Assembly: GCF_017744155.1 (NCBI RefSeq)
Contig: NZ_JAGHQT010000019.1
Span: forward strand, 1-64,000
Reading direction: 5' to 3'
Source: Endozoicomonas sp. G2_1
GTDB taxonomy: Bacteria; Pseudomonadota; Gammaproteobacteria; Enterobacterales; Alteromonadaceae
DNA length: 64,000 nt
In this document: positions 35,237 through 44,208 of the stretch, one piece after another
Position numbering within the stretch: position 1 is the first letter of the stretch
How the letters are laid out: every line of letters begins with the position of its first letter
Position numbers and translations under genes: made by a program
The notes under the pieces: generated by a model
The model's input: only the letters and a program-made list of their open reading frames with translations
What the model was told of the DNA's origin: nothing
Databases searched by the model: none

Positions 35237-37096
35237 TTAGTCACTTTGCAATTTTGGATTTTTCGGATAGTAGCGCTCAGGCAGACTACTTATGTGTTCG
35301 AAAAATCGGGTATCCTTATAAGGTAGCTTCATAAAGCCGGAAATACCTAATCCGTTAATCAGCGGCAACAAGCTAAGTAATTCCGCTAAACAATCGGTAA
35401 ATTCTTGCGCTTTTTCATGATTTAATAACATTAAATAACTGTGAATTTTCAAATGGGTTGGCAATACTTCAAAAATAATACAGCCGGTGTGGTGAATAAG
35501 GTTGAGGCGAGCTAGTACCGCCATCACTTCGTCGGGCAAATACAAGTATTCGTCAGGATCTTTCCCGTCTTCAAAATATGAATGCAGGCGAGTTACGTCG
35601 TCGACGTCTGGCGTATCGCTAATATCAAACGGAATTGCGTCATGGGGTCTAGCGCTAAAGGGCTGTTCAGCATTATCGCGATAAACATGAAGCGTGTTAC
35701 GAGCGTTAAACAAACAACTTTTGAAAACGCCAACCCGATGAATACCTCTAGCCAAGCTAATCATATTGTTAACAGCACTGGCGAACGAGCGTCGATAGTT
35801 ATGATCGAACAAGGTTAAGTTGGAATCAATATAGACGCCCTCTTTCTCCCAGCGAATGGCTAAGCCGCCAACCACAGGGAAATTGCCCAATCGACTCAAT
35901 GCCGCAACAAAGGCTTTTTCGTTGTCGCCCATGCCCATTAAAAAGTTTTTGTAGTACTTCTCAAGCTGGGCATCGTCAATACCGCGAAGTTCATCATAAT
36001 CCGAACGTTCTCGCAAAAATGACTTACGAGAGCCGTAAACAACGGTGTCTATCTCGTCATCAGTATCGCGCACCCAAACAGGGATAACCGCATCAATTGC
36101 CTGATATTGATGGTTTGCAGCCAGTACGGTATTGCGTAGTAACGGCAAGTGATTAAAAAAATAATCGCCAGCACGCTGACGTGTTTTAACATCATCGCTT
36201 AGCATACCGTCGAGAATATCCGCCAACATCTTGGGTAAACCTAGCGCTTTAGCGGGAATAATTTTGTGACCATAACGACAAGACTGGCCTGATGCCAGTG
36301 CATAAAGCGTCGCTGCCAAACCTTGTTCATCAAAGCGCGGCGATGACAAACCGCCATTGAGTTGCTCTGGCCCAATGAAATAAACATCGCCAAGCCTTGC
36401 GTTGGTGTGCTGTAGATCACTGCTCATTAAGTCCATCACATTATTGGCGGTCGATTGTCCATCAATATCGAGTTGTGCATTAACCGCCGAGCCCCAATCA
36501 ATCAAATGTACCTGCCTACCGCCTTGCTCGTAAACCAAGTTAGACGGCTTGATATCACCGTGAACATAGGGCTTGTTTTTAAGGTGTTGATTAGCGTCGC
36601 GCAGATACAGCAAAATATCAGCCAGTTGCAGAGCGAGTTCAACAATTAACTCAGGCGCTAGCGGGCCTTTTTGCAGAGAAAGCTGCTCTAAGTCGGTACC
36701 TGGCGCTCGAGTCATTTGCAAAATAGCTTGACGCTTAATTCGGTGAAACTCAATCACCTTGGGAATTTGAGCGTGGTTGAGCTGACTTTGCAGTTCTGCT
36801 TCTTCGGCTAGCCTATCTTGAACGTGTTGAGGTAAATTAATCCGTGAAAACTTAAAGACCAGTGCTCTATTACTGTTATCGGTAGCGGCAAAAACAAAGC
36901 CGTAAGCACCTTTGCCAATCAAACTAATATCGCGATAACCGAGCTGTTTTAATTGCTGCTGACAAAGTGTTACCCATTGCTTTAACTTAGCCGCATCTTG
37001 GTGGCTAAGTAGATAAATAGATTGCTCTTCAGCAATATAAAAGTGCTTGAGCTGTTGCTCATGAGACTGAGCACTGGTTGAATGGGTTGGAAGCAA
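35237..37096 (-). CDS. Serine/threonine protein kinase with a unique C-terminal region
   Basis: 619 residues. An N-terminal 40-residue lead is followed by a Hanks-type kinase domain: glycine loop LIGKGAYGFVF (59-69), Lys82 in VFKFSR, catalytic HGDIKPSN (179-186), and DWG at 200-202 in place of DFG. The 260-residue C-terminal half (RDTDDEIDTVVYGSRKSFLRERSDYDELRG and a string of beta elements) is not recognised. No transmembrane helix, so it is cytoplasmic. The first in-frame start is a TTG at 37096, there being no ATG near; upstream is an in-frame stop. Confidence 0.83.
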   Translation of the reverse strand: MLPTHSTSAQSHEQQLKHFYIAEEQSIYLLSHQDAAKLKQWVTLCQQQLKQLGYRDISLIGKGAYGFVFAATDNSNRALVFKFSRINLPQHVQDRLAEEAELQSQLNHAQIPKVIEFHRIKRQAILQMTRAPGTDLEQLSLQKGPLAPELIVELALQLADILLYLRDANQHLKNKPYVHGDIKPSNLVYEQGGRQVHLIDWGSAVNAQLDIDGQSTANNVMDLMSSDLQHTNARLGDVYFIGPEQLNGGLSSPRFDEQGLAATLYALASGQSCRYGHKIIPAKALGLPKMLADILDGMLSDDVKTRQRAGDYFFNHLPLLRNTVLAANHQYQAIDAVIPVWVRDTDDEIDTVVYGSRKSFLRERSDYDELRGIDDAQLEKYYKNFLMGMGDNEKAFVAALSRLGNFPVVGGLAIRWEKEGVYIDSNLTLFDHNYRRSFASAVNNMISLARGIHRVGVFKSCLFNARNTLHVYRDNAEQPFSARPHDAIPFDISDTPDVDDVTRLHSYFEDGKDPDEYLYLPDEVMAVLARLNLIHHTGCIIFEVLPTHLKIHSYLMLLNHEKAQEFTDCLAELLSLLPLINGLGISGFMKLPYKDTRFFEHISSLPERYYPKNPKLQSD

Positions 37097-37163
37097 ATTT
37101 AGCTCGCTCAGTGACCAATTATTGATACGAATTCATATTACGATACCACCAAAACCTTGTGTG

Positions 37164-37263
37164 TAGTAGCCCATATCTGATCTTAAAGTGTCTATGAATA
37201 AGATTGGGCTTCACCTGACAGACGGCTATGAGCGAGGAGCGGAAGTTTATGTTTGGGCTACTA
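37164..37263. repeat. 100-bp segment bounded by 10-bp inverted repeats
   Basis: TAGTAGCCCA (37164-37173) and TGGGCTACTA (37254-37263) are exact inverted repeats. Between them lies a GC-richer stretch without an ORF. Could be a small mobile or RNA-forming element between the kinase and the AT-rich gene. Confidence 0.4.
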
Positions 37264-37355
37264 GAAAATAGTTGTTTCGTAATTAGGTGCTCATTGATAC
37301 TAATCAGAACATGGTTGTATAGTAGTCACTAAACAAATAAGAGTTTTAGAAGTTC

Positions 37356-38897
37356 ATGGAAGATAGAAACTTAATTCGTCTAAATTTTTGGGCTAACAAA
37401 GTTGCACTTATGGCCGGAGCTTTGTGGTTTCTGTCATTATTTTTCAACGCATTGATTCTGTACAATGATGATTCCAGCTTAGGTTTTGAAATACTATTGA
37501 CTGGCTGGTTAGGTCCGTTAGTAGGTAACTTCGCTTGGTTTGGTAATCTTTTTTTTGTTTATGCTTTTCTTAAGCAAACTATTGGAAGCAAAGCTGCTTC
37601 AATACCTTCCGTCATTGCATTGGTACTATCATTAGATGTAATACGCTTTCATGAAGTTATGCTAAGTGAAGCACCTACTTATTCTCCTGTTTATGGTTAT
37701 GGAATAGGATTCATATTGTGGTTTGCTTCTATTTGGTTACTTTACCTCTCAGTAGGCTTACGCCAAATGGGGGCCATAGATAAGAAAAATAAGAATGCAG
37801 GTAAAGGTAATTGTCTGATTGCTGCCTTTGGCTTAACACTGTTTTTTATATTTATATTATCAAAAGCAGTAACAGATAGAATTTATGGTAATAAACCAGA
37901 AAACAAGATGTTGGCAAAGCACAATATCGTATTTAAACGCGGTACTATTTGTAGCGATGAAATTCAAATACCAAATTATAAAATCAATTTGACTGGCCCG
38001 TTAGAGCTTATTGGTGATGTTGACGAGTATCCATTTGACATTGAGTACATTTTAAGTTGGGGAGTTCCAAAGGTCAGGTTTGGCGATTATGATTACTTTT
38101 TTACAGGGCCAAAAGGCTCTTATACAATAACCGCACAGAGAAAAACAGGGAAAGCGTCTGGTAATTTATTTATTACAGAAAATAAAGGCACTGTTCATTT
38201 AGAACTCATCGACAATAGCAATAACAGCCAAATATTTGAACAGAAATGGTCTCCAGAAATCAATTATTACAAGTGCCCTAGATATAAGCCAAAACAACTA
38301 TTAATAGACTCAGTTAATAGTGATTTATCTCCTATACATTCAAATTTAATTAATAATTACAATGTAAACACCCATAAAGCACAGGTTGTGTCTATTAAAG
38401 AAGAGATATTTGAAGAAAGTATGCTATCGAATGTCAATATCTGCTCTTCAATGAAAGGCACTGCTTTTATTGAATATGAAAACTCCAACAGAGAAATAGG
38501 TTTCGTTGGTTATAAACAGTCCAAAGAAGAGTTTGGTAAAGCCAAACCTAGCTCTACCAAACCTTTTAGGGCTTTTGACCGCTATTACTTTCTAAGACAT
38601 GGTAGTAGTCATATGTCAGGTACTTTATGTCAGGATGGTTCTATTTATCTATATAACCTTAATAATAAAGCTGACAACTTATCTATTTCACTCCAAAAAA
38701 GAAATGGTGAAACATTTTTTCGAAATTGGAGAGTTTATTTTAAAGTAAGTGATATAGGTAATGAAATTTCAGTCAGGAACGTATCAATATCCATCTTGGA
38801 AGATAATGGGAGTAATATTGAATTAAGGTTAGTAGACAAAGAGCTTAAAAAGTCATATCGAGTAAAAGTTGACCTCTCAAATAAACAAGGAGGTTAG
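37356..38897 (+). CDS. AT-rich orphan membrane protein
   Basis: 513 residues, not recognised. Five to six hydrophobic helices in the first 190 residues (VALMAGALWFLSLFFNALIL, FAWFGNLFFVYAF, FILWFASIWLLYL, FGLTLFFIFILS), then a 320-residue hydrophilic region with repeated beta strands, probably outside the membrane. Two similar 'YKQSKEEF/AFDRYYFL...GSSHMSGTLC' stretches hint at a small beta domain. Its base composition is visibly more AT-rich than the neighbours and it has no operon partner, so horizontal gain is likely. A GAAG-type site precedes the ATG. Confidence 0.65.
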   Translation: MEDRNLIRLNFWANKVALMAGALWFLSLFFNALILYNDDSSLGFEILLTGWLGPLVGNFAWFGNLFFVYAFLKQTIGSKAASIPSVIALVLSLDVIRFHEVMLSEAPTYSPVYGYGIGFILWFASIWLLYLSVGLRQMGAIDKKNKNAGKGNCLIAAFGLTLFFIFILSKAVTDRIYGNKPENKMLAKHNIVFKRGTICSDEIQIPNYKINLTGPLELIGDVDEYPFDIEYILSWGVPKVRFGDYDYFFTGPKGSYTITAQRKTGKASGNLFITENKGTVHLELIDNSNNSQIFEQKWSPEINYYKCPRYKPKQLLIDSVNSDLSPIHSNLINNYNVNTHKAQVVSIKEEIFEESMLSNVNICSSMKGTAFIEYENSNREIGFVGYKQSKEEFGKAKPSSTKPFRAFDRYYFLRHGSSHMSGTLCQDGSIYLYNLNNKADNLSISLQKRNGETFFRNWRVYFKVSDIGNEISVRNVSISILEDNGSNIELRLVDKELKKSYRVKVDLSNKQGG

Positions 38898-39122
38898 GTA
38901 AAAATGTTTACTTTGAAAATATTCAAGTAACATATGGTAGCGTTCATATATTAGAAACTCCTAATAGACCGCTAATGGCACAAATGAGACTGTCAGTTTA
39001 GATTAAGTCCTGCTAATTGGGTCTGACAGTTCAAGTTAAGGCTTATTCAATTAACAACTAAGTCCTTGAACCGAAAGCTTTGCCATACACAAGTAAATCT
39101 AGCTGTTGTTGTCACACTCGTT

Positions 39123-39140
39123 GTGACAGTTTAATGACAA
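39123..39140 (-). promoter_or_regulatory. Pho box 1 (minus-strand orientation)
   Basis: Read on the minus strand, TTGTCATTAAACTGTCAC matches the PhoB consensus CTGTCAT-AWAW-CTGTCAT with two 7-mers and a four-base spacer. Confidence 0.6.
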
Positions 39141-39147
39141 ATAACCA

Positions 39148-39165
39148 CTGTCATATTTGAGTCAT
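39148..39165 (+). promoter_or_regulatory. Pho box 2 (plus-strand orientation)
   Basis: CTGTCATATTTGAGTCAT matches the PhoB consensus with the second 7-mer altered in two positions. A weak -10 (TAACCT, near 39176) follows at the distance usual for PhoB-activated promoters. Confidence 0.55.
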
Positions 39166-39182
39166 AAAACCAAACTAACCTA

Positions 39183-39317
39183 GCGGCGTATTAACTTACT
39201 TATGCCTCCCTAGGTACTTTAGTCGGTTCTATCATGAGATTGGCTTTCAGTTTATTCATGGTTCTATTTAAGTCGACATTTCCCGTAGCCCTTCAATTGA
39301 AGGGCATTTTTTTATCC
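39183..39317 (+). ncRNA. Putative phosphate-regulated small RNA
   Basis: A plus-strand transcript starting after the Pho boxes would be about 135 nt and end at a strong terminator (39286-39316). No gene of normal size lies in it. It contains one tiny ORF of 29 codons (ATG at 39234, MRLAFSLFMVLFKSTF...), overlapping the terminator and lacking a ribosome binding site, so a non-coding RNA is preferred. Start point inferred. Confidence 0.5.
39288..39316 (+). terminator. Orphan Rho-independent terminator after the putative sRNA
   Basis: GCCCTTCAATTGAAGGGC is an exact palindrome, followed by ATTTTTTT on the plus strand. On the minus strand no T run follows, so it does not serve the bkd operon. Confidence 0.85.
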
Positions 39318-39339
39318 GATTAATAGGGAAAAGTCGGCC

Positions 39340-41040
39340 CTAGCTCATATGCATCAGCATATTACTTGGGTTTTCAAGCAAGGATTTCCATAAATTATTA
39401 AAGCGCGCAATCGTGCCACCATCGATAATTCGATGATCGCCCGACCAGCTTACCTGCATGATACTACGCGCTTCAACGTTGCCGTTTTGGTCAAACCTTG
39501 GTAATTGCTGAACTTTACCCAAAGCAACAATCGATAATTCAGGCTTGTTGATTATTGGCGTTGCAACTGTGCCACCAATGGCACCTATGTTTGAAATAGA
39601 GATAGTGCCTCCTTTCAAATCTTCGCTGGCAACACGGCCACTACGTGCACTTTCAGTCAATCGCATCACTTCTTTGGCAACATCGATCACCGACAAGTTT
39701 TGTACTGACTTGATATTGGGAACCAGCAAGCCGACCTTAGAGTCAACCGCCATACCGATATTGTGATCATCAAAATAAGTTAACTCGCTGCAGTCGTCAT
39801 TGACCTGAGCATTAATAATTGGGAACTCTTTTAATGCCAGTGACATCGCTTTAACAAAAAATGGCATCATGGTTAACTTGATACCTTGCTCAGCATAGCT
39901 CGCTTTAAGCTCCTGACGTAGCGTGATAAGTTTGGTTAAATCAATTTCCTCGCAATAAGTAAAATGTGGGATTGTTGAGACCGATGCAACCATAGCTTTC
40001 GCCATTGCTGCTTTTACCCCTCTAATTGCTTCAGTTCGTGTATTCCCTTGAGCTTTTACCGCAAGTTCTGTCGAACCTACAGTGCTTGGGCTAGCACCAA
40101 TTTTAGAGCTGGTCTGTTCTACACAGCTACCTATTTGACTAAAGGCAATAACATCATCTTTGTAAATGCGACCTTTTTTACCACTGCCCGGCACTTGGTG
40201 AATATCAATATTTAACTCACGCGCCACCCTGCGCACAGCTGGACTGGCAATTGCTTTGCGATTAAGTGTTTTTTGCCCTTGCATTTTTTCTTGTGGTAAA
40301 ACACTTTTTTGAGGTATCGAAGTAACTTTGCTTGGTGTTTGAGTTATGTTACTTGCCACACTGGTCACCGACTTTTCTGTACTGACCACTTGAGTTGTAG
40401 TGTTTGTAGCAGCGTCACGAGCAATAGCAAACAAAGGTGAATGCACCTTAGCAATATCGCCTTTATTGTAATAAAGTTTAACTACTTTTCCTGCGTGCAT
40501 GGCTGGGATTTGCACTAGCGCTTTGTCGGTCATCACATCAGCGATGGGTTGATCTTCCTCAATTACATCACCTTCAGCAACTAGCCATTCAACCAATTCA
40601 CACTCAACGATCCCTTCACCAATATCAGGTAAAATGAAATCTTCAACGAGCTGGTCGCTCGCATCACTTGCGCTGATTGGCGCAGCTGAAGACGTCTCTT
40701 GCTCTGATATTGTTACCGTTTCTTCGTCTATTTGCTGCTCAAATTGTTCCTCATGGACTTGAGTTTGTGAATTTGAGCTTTCACTGATGCCGTCATCATC
40801 TACCATCATTGAGAACAACGGCTGATGTACTTTCGCAATATCACCTTGCTGATAATACAATTTCTCGACAACGCCGTTGTGCATTGCCGGAATTTGTACT
40901 AGCGCTTTATCAGTCATTACGTCAGCAACTGGCTGATCTTCTTCAATACGCTCGCCTTCTTTAACTAGCCATTCAACCAGTTCACATTCAACAATACCTT
41001 CGCCAATATCAGGCAAAATAAAATCTGTTACAGCTGTCAT
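39340..41040 (-). CDS. bkdB: Branched-chain 2-oxoacid dehydrogenase E2 (two lipoyl domains)
   Basis: Transfers acyl groups from E1 to CoA in degradation of leucine, isoleucine and valine. 566 residues: lipoyl domain 1 (2-78, Lys45 in MTDKALVQIP), linker, lipoyl domain 2 (134-208, Lys173 in the same motif), Ser/Thr-rich linker, E1/E3-binding domain (about 259-292, ASPAVRRVARE), and acyltransferase with HRIIDGG (His536, Asp540). The two lipoyl domains are near copies of each other. Third gene of the operon, nine bases after bkdA2. No E3 gene is present. Confidence 0.93.
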   Translation of the reverse strand: MTAVTDFILPDIGEGIVECELVEWLVKEGERIEEDQPVADVMTDKALVQIPAMHNGVVEKLYYQQGDIAKVHQPLFSMMVDDDGISESSNSQTQVHEEQFEQQIDEETVTISEQETSSAAPISASDASDQLVEDFILPDIGEGIVECELVEWLVAEGDVIEEDQPIADVMTDKALVQIPAMHAGKVVKLYYNKGDIAKVHSPLFAIARDAATNTTTQVVSTEKSVTSVASNITQTPSKVTSIPQKSVLPQEKMQGQKTLNRKAIASPAVRRVARELNIDIHQVPGSGKKGRIYKDDVIAFSQIGSCVEQTSSKIGASPSTVGSTELAVKAQGNTRTEAIRGVKAAMAKAMVASVSTIPHFTYCEEIDLTKLITLRQELKASYAEQGIKLTMMPFFVKAMSLALKEFPIINAQVNDDCSELTYFDDHNIGMAVDSKVGLLVPNIKSVQNLSVIDVAKEVMRLTESARSGRVASEDLKGGTISISNIGAIGGTVATPIINKPELSIVALGKVQQLPRFDQNGNVEARSIMQVSWSGDHRIIDGGTIARFNNLWKSLLENPSNMLMHMS

Positions 41041-41048
41041 TTTGCCTC

Positions 41049-42026
41049 CTAAAACTCAATGCTTTGCTTAATGGCCTGATAAACTTTTAAGTGATCTGGC
41101 GCATATTCTTTTTCTAGCGCCAGTGGGTACGGCGTATCTAAACCGCAAATTCGTGCAATTGGCGACTCCAAATGCAAGAAGCACTCTTGTTGAATTGTTG
41201 CGGCAATTTCTCCGGCAAAGCCAGAGGTTAACGGCGCTTCATGGCTGATAAGTAATCGGCCGGTTTTCACTACCGACTGAGCGACTGTTTCAATATCCCA
41301 CGGCAAAATAGTGCGTAAGTCAATAATCTCACAAGAAATACCGTCGTTTGCTGCCATACTCGCCGCCTTTTCGATGATCTCCATTTGAGCGCCCCATGCC
41401 AGCAAAGTAATATCGCTACCGGTCTGAACCACTTCGGCTTTGCCCAACGGCAGTTGATAATCTTCTTCAGGCACTTCACCACTTGATGCGCGGTATAGTC
41501 GCTTAGGTTCAAAGAAAATAACGGGGTTGTCGTCTCGAATAGAGGCCAGTAACAAGCCCTTAGCTTGGTATGGATTGCGCGGTACCACCAGTTTTAATCC
41601 AGGAGTATGACTGAAGTATGCCTCTGGCGATTGACTGTGGTACAAACCACCGGCAATACCACCGCCGTATGGCGTTCTAATGGTCAGCTTGCCAACATCA
41701 AACTCATTACCACTGCGATAGCGGAATTTAGCACTTTCGTTAACAATTTGGTCGAATGCTGGAAAGATATAATCAGCAAACTGAATTTCGGCAATAGGCG
41801 TACTGCCCTGCGCAGCTAAGCCATTGGCAAAACCAATAATGCCCTGCTCAGTAAGCGGTGTATTGAAACAACGGTCTTTGCCAAACTTTTCTTGTAAGCC
41901 ACTGGTTGCGCGAAAAACACCACCAAAATGGCCAACATCTTCACCAAAACACAAGGCAGAATCATTTTCAGCCATCGCAATATCAAGCGCGTTGTTAATT
42001 GCTTGTAGTAGGTTCATCTTGGCCAT
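41049..42026 (-). CDS. bkdA2: Branched-chain 2-oxoacid dehydrogenase E1 beta subunit
   Basis: 325 residues. Together with E1 alpha it decarboxylates branched-chain 2-oxoacids using thiamine diphosphate. The family blocks [59 protein letters not shown] and [16 protein letters not shown] are clear. It shares one base overlap with the stop of the E1 alpha gene, so expression is coupled. Confidence 0.95.
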   Translation of the reverse strand: MAKMNLLQAINNALDIAMAENDSALCFGEDVGHFGGVFRATSGLQEKFGKDRCFNTPLTEQGIIGFANGLAAQGSTPIAEIQFADYIFPAFDQIVNESAKFRYRSGNEFDVGKLTIRTPYGGGIAGGLYHSQSPEAYFSHTPGLKLVVPRNPYQAKGLLLASIRDDNPVIFFEPKRLYRASSGEVPEEDYQLPLGKAEVVQTGSDITLLAWGAQMEIIEKAASMAANDGISCEIIDLRTILPWDIETVAQSVVKTGRLLISHEAPLTSGFAGEIAATIQQECFLHLESPIARICGLDTPYPLALEKEYAPDHLKVYQAIKQSIEF

Positions 42027-43210
42027 TATTTAATTCTCCCTGCCGTTACTGGGTAAGCGTCTGGGTACTGCTTAATATGTTGCTTGAGTTCTGTTAGTTG
42101 TTTTTCTAAATGCGCTGGCACTTGGTCATAGACATCTGTCACTAAATCTTCAACCGGCGGTTTATCAATTTTTTCAGCGACCTTAACCGCTGCTAGAATT
42201 TGTTCGCGCAATTGCTCGAATAATGCTTTATCTTGTTGTTCGTCCCACCAATCTTGCTTCACTAAGTAGTGTTTCATCCGTAAAATTGGATCGTGCGCTT
42301 GCCATTTGGCCTCTTCTTCTTTGGTGCGGTAGCCCGACGGATCATCTGACGTTGAGTGCGCCCCTAAGCGATAAGACATGGCTTCAATGATCACAGGCTT
42401 TTGCTTCTCAAGAGCGTATTCACGTGCTAACTGAACTGCTTTCATAACCGCTAATATGTCGTTGCCATCAATGCGAATTGTTTTAATACCGTAGCCAACA
42501 CCACGTGATGCGATACCATTGCCAACGTATTGTTCGTCGGCAGGTGTTGAAATCGCATAGCCATTGTTTCGACAAAAGAAGATTACCGGAGCATTGTGAA
42601 CCGCGGCCATATTTAAACCGGCGTGGAAGTCCCCTTCAGATGCGGCACCTTCGCCAAAATAACAGATAGTAACGGCGTCTTTACCCTGCAATTTCTGGCC
42701 ATAGGCATAACCGGTCGCTTGTGGTATTTGCGTGCCCAGTGGCGAAGAAATAGTCATGTAGTTTAATTCGTTTGAACCGTAATGAATCGGCATTTGACGG
42801 CCTTTACCAAGGTCGTGCTCGTTACTAAAGAGCTGATTCATAATGTTCTCAAGACTGAAACCGCGATAAATCAAAGCACCTTGTTCGCGGTACTGAGCCA
42901 TGATCATGTCTTGTGGTTCAAGCGCCGCTGCCCCACCAACAGTGGTCGCTTCCTCCCCTAGCGCCGCCATGTAGAAACTAATGCGGCCTTGCCGTTGCGC
43001 CGCCACCATACGCTCATCGAGTACACGATGAAAAGCAAGTGCGCGATACGCTTTTAACGCTGAAGTTTGGTCAATGTTTGGCAAATCAGCGTTGGGGTAA
43101 ACACTACCATCCTGTTGTAAGATTTTAAGCATTGGAATTTCAACACTGTGACCATCGATAAATGTCGCTTGATGCACGACAGGTCCAGTTGGGTAAAGTT
43201 CGGTGTTCAT
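42026..43210 (-). CDS. bkdA1: Branched-chain 2-oxoacid dehydrogenase E1 alpha subunit
   Basis: 394 residues, first gene of the bkd operon. Thiamine-diphosphate motif [19 protein letters not shown] to [11 protein letters not shown] is intact; [30 protein letters not shown], and the phosphorylation-loop-like [16 protein letters not shown] are typical of the branched-chain enzyme. An operator-like palindrome lies about 190 bp upstream. Confidence 0.95.
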   Translation of the reverse strand: MNTELYPTGPVVHQATFIDGHSVEIPMLKILQQDGSVYPNADLPNIDQTSALKAYRALAFHRVLDERMVAAQRQGRISFYMAALGEEATTVGGAAALEPQDMIMAQYREQGALIYRGFSLENIMNQLFSNEHDLGKGRQMPIHYGSNELNYMTISSPLGTQIPQATGYAYGQKLQGKDAVTICYFGEGAASEGDFHAGLNMAAVHNAPVIFFCRNNGYAISTPADEQYVGNGIASRGVGYGIKTIRIDGNDILAVMKAVQLAREYALEKQKPVIIEAMSYRLGAHSTSDDPSGYRTKEEEAKWQAHDPILRMKHYLVKQDWWDEQQDKALFEQLREQILAAVKVAEKIDKPPVEDLVTDVYDQVPAHLEKQLTELKQHIKQYPDAYPVTAGRIK

Positions 43211-43521
43211 AGCACTCTCTTAATTATTTTGTCGCGACTTGGCTTGATATTAGTTAGCTTGATATTAGCTCAAGCGAAGTTGCGACAAGGCATATTGACG
43301 AAAATTAACGCGTAGAATTTTCACTCGTTGGCGACAAAATCCGATATCAATATGCTGCCCATTGTCATTATTTAATTTGTAGTTTTTTATACTTTTGAAT
43401 TTACCTTTACGTAAACTGAAGTTCAAGAAACGGGCTTGTAGAGTGATGTAGCTTAGTATGGCAAGGTGAACAGTTAAGTTTACAGGTTATAAATAACCAA
43501 GTTAAATCAATAGGCTATAAA
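43211..43521. other. Intergenic leader of the bkd operon
   Basis: No gene is visible. The region carries a palindrome at 43400-43415 and a stretch of several short AT-rich promoter-like sequences on the minus strand, as described separately. Confidence 0.5.
43400..43415 (-). promoter_or_regulatory. Candidate LiuR-like operator upstream of bkdA1
   Basis: TTTACCTTTACGTAAA is a near-perfect palindrome. It resembles the MerR-type LiuR operator of branched-chain catabolism as I remember it. It lies about 190 bp from the bkdA1 start. Confidence 0.4.
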
Positions 43522-43556
43522 CAAAAAAGAGTAAGACAGCTGAGCTATCTTACTCC
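43522..43556 (-). terminator. Terminator of dps
   Basis: GAGTAAGA and TCTTACTC pair; on the minus strand the structure is followed by T6 (A6 at 43523-43528). Confidence 0.85.
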
Positions 43557-43582
43557 TTCAAAAGTTGGTGTATTCGCCAAGT

Positions 43583-44050
43583 TTACAACATGGCTCTAAG
43601 CATCCAAGCGGTTTTCTCGTGCTCTCTCATCCGATCAGAGATAAGCGCTGCCGATGACTCATCTTCGGCTTCTTGTGCAAGTTTTAACGCTTGACGACAG
43701 GTTCTCACTACCGCTTCGTGGCTTGCTGTTAAAATGACAATCATTTCATTGGCTGATGGCACACCATCTACTTCTTCGATTGAACTCAACTGAGCAAACG
43801 CCTTGTACGTGCCAGGCGCAGCAACACCTAAAGTTCTGATGCGCTCTGCAATATCGTCAACCGCGGTTGCAAGTTCAGTGTAATGCTCTTCAAACATTAA
43901 ATGCAATTCGCGAAATTGTGGCCCAGTGACATTCCAATGAAAATTATGGGTTTGCAAGTACAAGGTGTAAGAGTCAGCCAGTAAGTGCTTTAACCCTTGA
44001 GCAATTTCAATACGCGCGTTTTCTTCGATACCAATGTTAATATTAGCCAT
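43583..44050 (-). CDS. dps: Dps-family DNA-protecting ferritin
   Basis: 155-residue iron-storage, DNA-binding protein that protects the chromosome under oxidative stress or starvation. The ferroxidase ligands at the dimer interface are in [28 protein letters not shown] and [11 protein letters not shown]. No long Lys-rich tail is present, so DNA binding may be weaker. It is monocistronic, with a striking inverted repeat upstream and a terminator after it. Confidence 0.94.
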   Translation of the reverse strand: MANINIGIEENARIEIAQGLKHLLADSYTLYLQTHNFHWNVTGPQFRELHLMFEEHYTELATAVDDIAERIRTLGVAAPGTYKAFAQLSSIEEVDGVPSANEMIVILTASHEAVVRTCRQALKLAQEAEDESSAALISDRMREHEKTAWMLRAML

Positions 44051-44118
44051 GTTACTTCTCCCAAAAATTTATACATCGCTGTGCTTGATTGGCAGTTATA
44101 ATATCTAAGGCTTTTATT

Positions 44119-44161
44119 CAAATAAAACGAATAAAAACTATATTTACAATCGTTTTATTTG
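44119..44161 (-). promoter_or_regulatory. Inverted repeat in the dps promoter
   Basis: CAAATAAAACGA (44119-44130) and its exact reverse complement TCGTTTTATTTG (44150-44161) are separated by 19 bp, upstream of the dps start at 44050. The symmetry suggests an operator for a regulator of the stress response, but the protein is unknown. Confidence 0.5.
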
Positions 44162-44208
44162 ATTTAACTTTTATCGTGTTCTTGCTGCGCTTTCTTCCTA
44201 TAAATAAA

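Noticed and set aside
39234-39323. 29-codon ORF in the Pho-box locus
   Set aside because: No ribosome binding site and it overlaps the terminator stem; a structural RNA is more likely.
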